A stretch of DNA of 64,000 nucleotides from [Flexibacter] sp. ATCC 35103. Its GTDB lineage: Bacteria; Bacteroidota; Bacteroidia; Flavobacteriales; Flavobacteriaceae. Numbering within the stretch: position 1 is the stretch's first letter; each line of letters starts with the position of its first letter. The notes beneath the pieces were generated by a model that was given only the letters and a program-made list of their open reading frames with translations, did no database searches and had not been told where the DNA came from. Position numbers and translations under genes: made by a program. The stretch is taken from positions 27,379 to 91,378 of the forward strand of contig NZ_MTQF01000013.1 of assembly GCF_001975985.1 (NCBI RefSeq), in the 5' to 3' direction. Positions 63,401 through 64,000 of this stretch are shown piece after piece.

Positions 63401-64000
63401 CACTAATAACATAAGGGAAACTAATGGCTGTTGCCGAATTAAAGTTTGCATCCGGAGTGAAAGTAATCACGCTCGTTGCCGAGATATTCACTGTTCCGTT
63501 TGGTACTGTAATGGTTTGTGCAGAACCTGTTAAAGTTGTTCCGTTGATTGAAGTGATTGTCAATGTATCTCCGTCAACATCTGAATCTAAAGCCAGAGGA
63601 TTTAGCATTAAACTTCCGTCTTCTGCAACTGTGTAAACATCATCAACTGCAACCGGATTATCATTAACCGAAGTAACCGTGATAAGCTGGTTTGCCGTAG
63701 CGGTTCCGCCGTTTCCATCACTAATTACATAAGGAAAACTAATGGCTGTTGCTGAATTAAAGTTTGCATCCGGTGTGAAAGTAATCACGCCTGTTGCTGA
63801 GATATTTACTGTTCCGTTTGGTACTGTACTTGTTTGAGCTGAACCTGTTAAAGTGATTCCGTTGATTGACGTAATTGTTAAAGTATCGCCGTCAACATCT
63901 GAATCTAAAGCCAGAGGATTTAGCGTTACCGTATTGTCTTCTGCAACTGTATAAACATCATCAACTGCAACTGGATTATCGTTAACTGCTGTTACTGTTA
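60423..64000 (-). CDS. Giant repeat surface protein with type B T9SS sorting domain (5' end outside window)
   Basis: At least 1192 aa; the frame is open to the right edge, so the N-terminus is missing. Four full tandem repeats of 106 aa (318 bp; VNDNPVAVDDVYTVAEDGSL, NPLALDSDVDGDTLTITSIN, ISFPYVISDGNGGTATANQL) of cadherin/Ig-like type come first. Two repeats of another type follow (NDTNGIIPSTAGATAINALT, LSLPTNGVLALAGVPVTVNQ, YDPSGTFTGNDTFTFTATD). Next come beta-sandwiches with NPSNCSPATVTVKVV, a DUF11-like domain (DTNGNGYAEAGETLTYNFTI) and a C-terminal type B sorting domain (VSSNGDDKNERFYVQGLECY, VQIYNRWGVLVFERDHYNN, GYLYLTK). Probably an adhesin carried by the type IX system with the downstream PorP/SprF partner. 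Confidence 0.93.
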   Translation of the reverse strand, partial: TVTAVNDNPVAVDDVYTVAEDNTVTLNPLALDSDVDGDTLTITSINGITLTGSAQTSTVPNGTVNISATGVITFTPDANFNSATAISFPYVISDGNGGTATANQLITVTSVNDNPVAVDDVYTVAEDGSLMLNPLALDSDVDGDTLTITSINGTTLTGSAQTITVPNGTVNISATSVITFTPDANFNSATAISFPYVISDGNGGTATANQLITVTSVNDNPVAVDDTYTVAEDGSLTLNPLALDSDVDGDTLTITSINGTTLTGLAQTITVPNGTVNISATGMITFTPAANFHSATAISFPYVISDGNGGTATANQLITVTSVNDNPVAVDDVYTVAEDNTVTLNPLALDSDVDGDTLTITSINGTTLTGLAQTITVPNGTVNISATGVITFTPDANFNSATAISFPYVISDGNGGTATANQLITVTSVNDAPIANNDTNGIIPSTAGATAINALTATDIDGTIASFTVLSLPTNGVLALAGVPVTVNQILTPAEAALLTYDPSGTFTGNDTFTFTATDDLGAVALPSVTITIPVGNNAPVAQDDTNASIPSRAGATPINALKATDTDGTIVSYTVLSLPTNGVLALAGVPVTVNQILTPAEAAILTYDPSGAFTGNDTFTFTATDNNGAIDASPAVITIVIDKTVLIAVSDPINSVVGINKTVTVTNIFNNDTLNNSPLDPSDVNLYIPTPDPTGILTLKPDGTVELAPNAPAGNYSLTYEICEKANPSNCSPATVTVKVVSPTMTVTANSYCSNNTPYVSYSVTADNFTPTDLLTINWLDSANNIVATQSNMALSGNVLWPGATVDANNNPTDWPGWVLVNGQWTQGNDGFELTRPAVTMQFTLNPTKSVVVNYPSAISGCNAMPTFGIQAGNDDDVTLADGLNGSLEVINVLANDKLNSVPVKPSDVILKGLNLPTGITINADGTLDVAPGTKGGSYTLTYQICEVANSSNCSTATVKIFVEVPAIAIVKTVVLNDTNGNGYAEAGETLTYNFTITNKGNVDLENILVADPLPGIVMSGGPISLGAGQSDNSSITGTYTLTQADVIAGSVSNQATASGITKSGIIVMDKSDSSDIDGEKPTVITLSGCVIKIFNAVSSNGDDKNERFYVQGLECYPDNTVQIYNRWGVLVFERDHYNNNDIAFRGISEGRVTIKDSDGLPEGTYYYIIKYKDMQSNPHQEAGYLYLTK

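Overview
The window comes from a low-GC member of the Bacteroidota, most likely Flavobacterium or a close relative. The evidence is SusC/SusD with FecI/FecR, type IX secretion (T9SS) C-terminal sorting domains of types A and B, PorP/SprF, SprB repeats, TAnnTTTG-type promoters and a surface-lipoprotein cobalamin uptake operon. No rRNA, tRNA, insertion sequence or CRISPR array was seen.

Left part (1-14.8 kb): a non-ribosomal peptide locus on the minus strand. It holds a type II thioesterase; a cyclic-peptide-type ABC exporter; a one-module NRPS (C-A-T-C, A domain read as glycine-specific); an Sfp-type phosphopantetheinyl transferase; and the start of a secreted alpha/beta hydrolase. Beside it are a TPR histidine kinase, a 77-residue lipoprotein and a NarL/LuxR-type response regulator. 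Four promoters in this stretch (transporter/NRPS operon, thioesterase, lipoprotein, response regulator) share a CCGTAA half-site exactly 21 nt upstream of a Bacteroidota -7 element. Two carry it as a 22-bp direct repeat and two as an inverted repeat. I read this as one regulon: a two-component system controlling itself, a small lipoprotein that may be its signal, and the NRPS pathway. It is the best candidate for an undescribed system here. A LuxR-type regulator, a DUF1349 protein and a patch of small, probably decayed ORFs follow.

Middle (14.8-34.2 kb): FabH; a secreted GDPD-like/alkaline phosphatase fusion; a SusC/SusD pair with its anti-sigma factor and ECF sigma factor, the last two each preceded by the same 20-bp motif; a PAS histidine kinase; alcohol dehydrogenase and aldo/keto reductase with a divergent AraC regulator; a Na+/H+ antiporter; and two small proteins.

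34.3-41.5 kb: a cobalamin riboswitch followed by a four-gene minus-strand operon: BtuB-type receptor, BtuG-like beta-propeller lipoprotein, a second surface lipoprotein, and a DUF5074-like protein with a type A sorting domain.

41.7-47.4 kb: a compact plus-strand cluster with a flavoprotein, methyltransferase, type III polyketide synthase, FabZ-like dehydratase, ketosynthase, acyl carrier protein and a second phosphopantetheinyl transferase. It probably makes an acyl-primed phenolic lipid, pyrone or quinone.

47.5-64 kb: surface proteins. There is a tail-collar protein, a methyltransferase, a 2094-residue protein with 17 SprB repeats and a type A sorting domain, and an outer-membrane barrel. 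Then, on the minus strand, comes a giant repeat protein with a type B sorting domain (cut by the window edge), followed by PorP/SprF and an OmpA-family protein. Families of small palindromic intergenic repeats (GCTCC-n3-GGAGC core) fill three gaps.
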